Below are positions 4,860-5,109 of a stretch of DNA of 5,109 nucleotides, piece after piece. Under the pieces are notes generated by a model. It searched no databases. It was not told the origin of the DNA and saw only the letters and a program-made list of their open reading frames with translations. Made by a program: the position numbers and the translations under genes. Source of the stretch: Methanosarcinales archaeon (GTDB taxonomy: Archaea > Halobacteriota > Methanosarcinia > Methanosarcinales > Methanogasteraceae); the NCBI GenBank assembly GCA_030666765.1, contig DAOUXE010000128.1, positions 1-5,109 of the forward strand, given 5' to 3'. How positions within the stretch are numbered: position 1 is the first letter of the stretch; the number at the start of each line of letters is the position of its first letter.

Positions 4860-5068
4860 ATAACCGATCAAGGATATTTGTGACATCGACAGTAATCGAT
4901 GATTCCAAATATGCTGAAGATGGCGACTATGTTGGGGTGAATGTGGCAGATATGGCTGATATACGTACGTACTATGGTGATGAAAGGATGTGTATACCCC
5001 GTACTGAATTGGTCCCATTTTTGTTTCATTTTAGTACTGGAGCGAAAGCATCTTTCCAATTGGATTGA
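4856..5068 (+). CDS. Small open frame (70 codons) overlapping the regulator stop; uncertain gene
   Basis: A GTG at 4856 overlaps the regulator stop as GTGA, the usual sign of translational coupling, and opens a 70-codon frame ending at TGA 5066-5068. The predicted product, acidic at its N-terminus, reads RIFVTSTVIDD…DGDYVGVNVADM then ADIRTYYGDERMCIPRTELVPFL, which is protein-like; the DIRxYY…P pattern faintly recalls the PC4 transcription cofactor fold, but that is only an impression. Against it: third codon positions are about 37% G+C, clearly lower than in the regulator gene; there is no clear RBS; and the C-terminal FHFSTGAKASFQLD is unremarkable. A later GTG at 4880 is possible. It may be a real small partner gene, a decayed gene or chance. 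Confidence 0.4.
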   Translation: MNNRSRIFVTSTVIDDSKYAEDGDYVGVNVADMADIRTYYGDERMCIPRTELVPFLFHFSTGAKASFQLD

Positions 5069-5083
5069 ACCGATTGCTACTGG

Positions 5084-5092
5084 TTTTTCTTG
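5084..5092 (+). terminator. Possible oligo-T terminator after the regulator unit
   Basis: TTTTTCTT lies 16 nt after the stop of the small frame. An earlier T5 (5018-5022) and T4 (5029-5032) fall inside that frame. If the small frame is not translated, these earlier tracts may be the true end of the regulator mRNA. The window ends soon after. Confidence 0.35.
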
Positions 5093-5109
5093 CACCGTGA
5101 AAGAATTGG

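Noticed and set aside
4341..5018. Long open frame (225 codons) on the minus strand, antisense to the regulator
   Set aside because: It lies opposite a clear coding gene with strong TATA box and protein-like sequence; its own translation is rich in His, Pro, Tyr and Ile without domain-like segments, and no RBS precedes it.

Overview
The window reads as euryarchaeal DNA, most likely from a methanogen or a methane/alkane-oxidising relative. Reasons: archaeal TATA boxes lie upstream of the genes, one start looks leaderless, other genes carry Shine-Dalgarno motifs complementary to the archaeal 16S 3' end (GGAGG, GGTGATC), terminators are T-rich, and a 487-residue protein joins a ribbon-helix-helix-like N-terminus to a cysteine-bearing V4R/methanogen-output-like C-terminus, an architecture I associate with methanogenic archaea. 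The lineage is inference; no rRNA or species marker is present.

Layout. (1) Bases 1-760, minus strand: the start of an Mrp/Mnh-type cation/proton antiporter operon (or of a related membrane-bound hydrogenase module), with mnhE followed after 3 nt by mnhF, which runs off the window edge. (2) 761-1155: a 395-bp divergent intergenic region with TATA-like boxes, a TTGATG dyad, an 11-bp perfect inverted repeat bounding a 101-bp segment, and a second dyad next to the TATA box of the next gene. (3) 1156-1872, plus strand: a 238-aa protein of uncertain function whose layout resembles a catalytically degenerate HhH-GPD/endonuclease III fold, followed by two oligo-T tracts. (4) 1873-2075: a convergent region holding a long hairpin with a 14-bp perfect outer stem, 3 nt beyond the stop of the next gene. 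(5) 2076-3005, minus strand: a tandem-domain universal stress protein (UspA superfamily) with degenerate ATP-binding glycines. (6) 3006-3395: a 390-bp divergent region with the usp RBS, a TATA-like site flanked by a CTCAATT dyad, and a strong TATA box for the next gene. (7) 3396-4859, plus strand: the putative one-component regulator. (8) 4856-5068: a 70-codon open frame overlapping its stop by GTGA, of uncertain reality.

How they fit together. The genes lie in divergent/convergent pairs, so each of the four main units probably has its own promoter. An ion antiporter, a stress protein and a ligand- or redox-sensing DNA-binding protein side by side would suit an ion or energy stress locus, but nothing in the sequence proves that the regulator controls its neighbours. 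The least explained items are the degenerate HhH-GPD-like protein, the regulator with five C-terminal cysteines, and the dyads placed directly upstream of TATA-like boxes at three of the four units.
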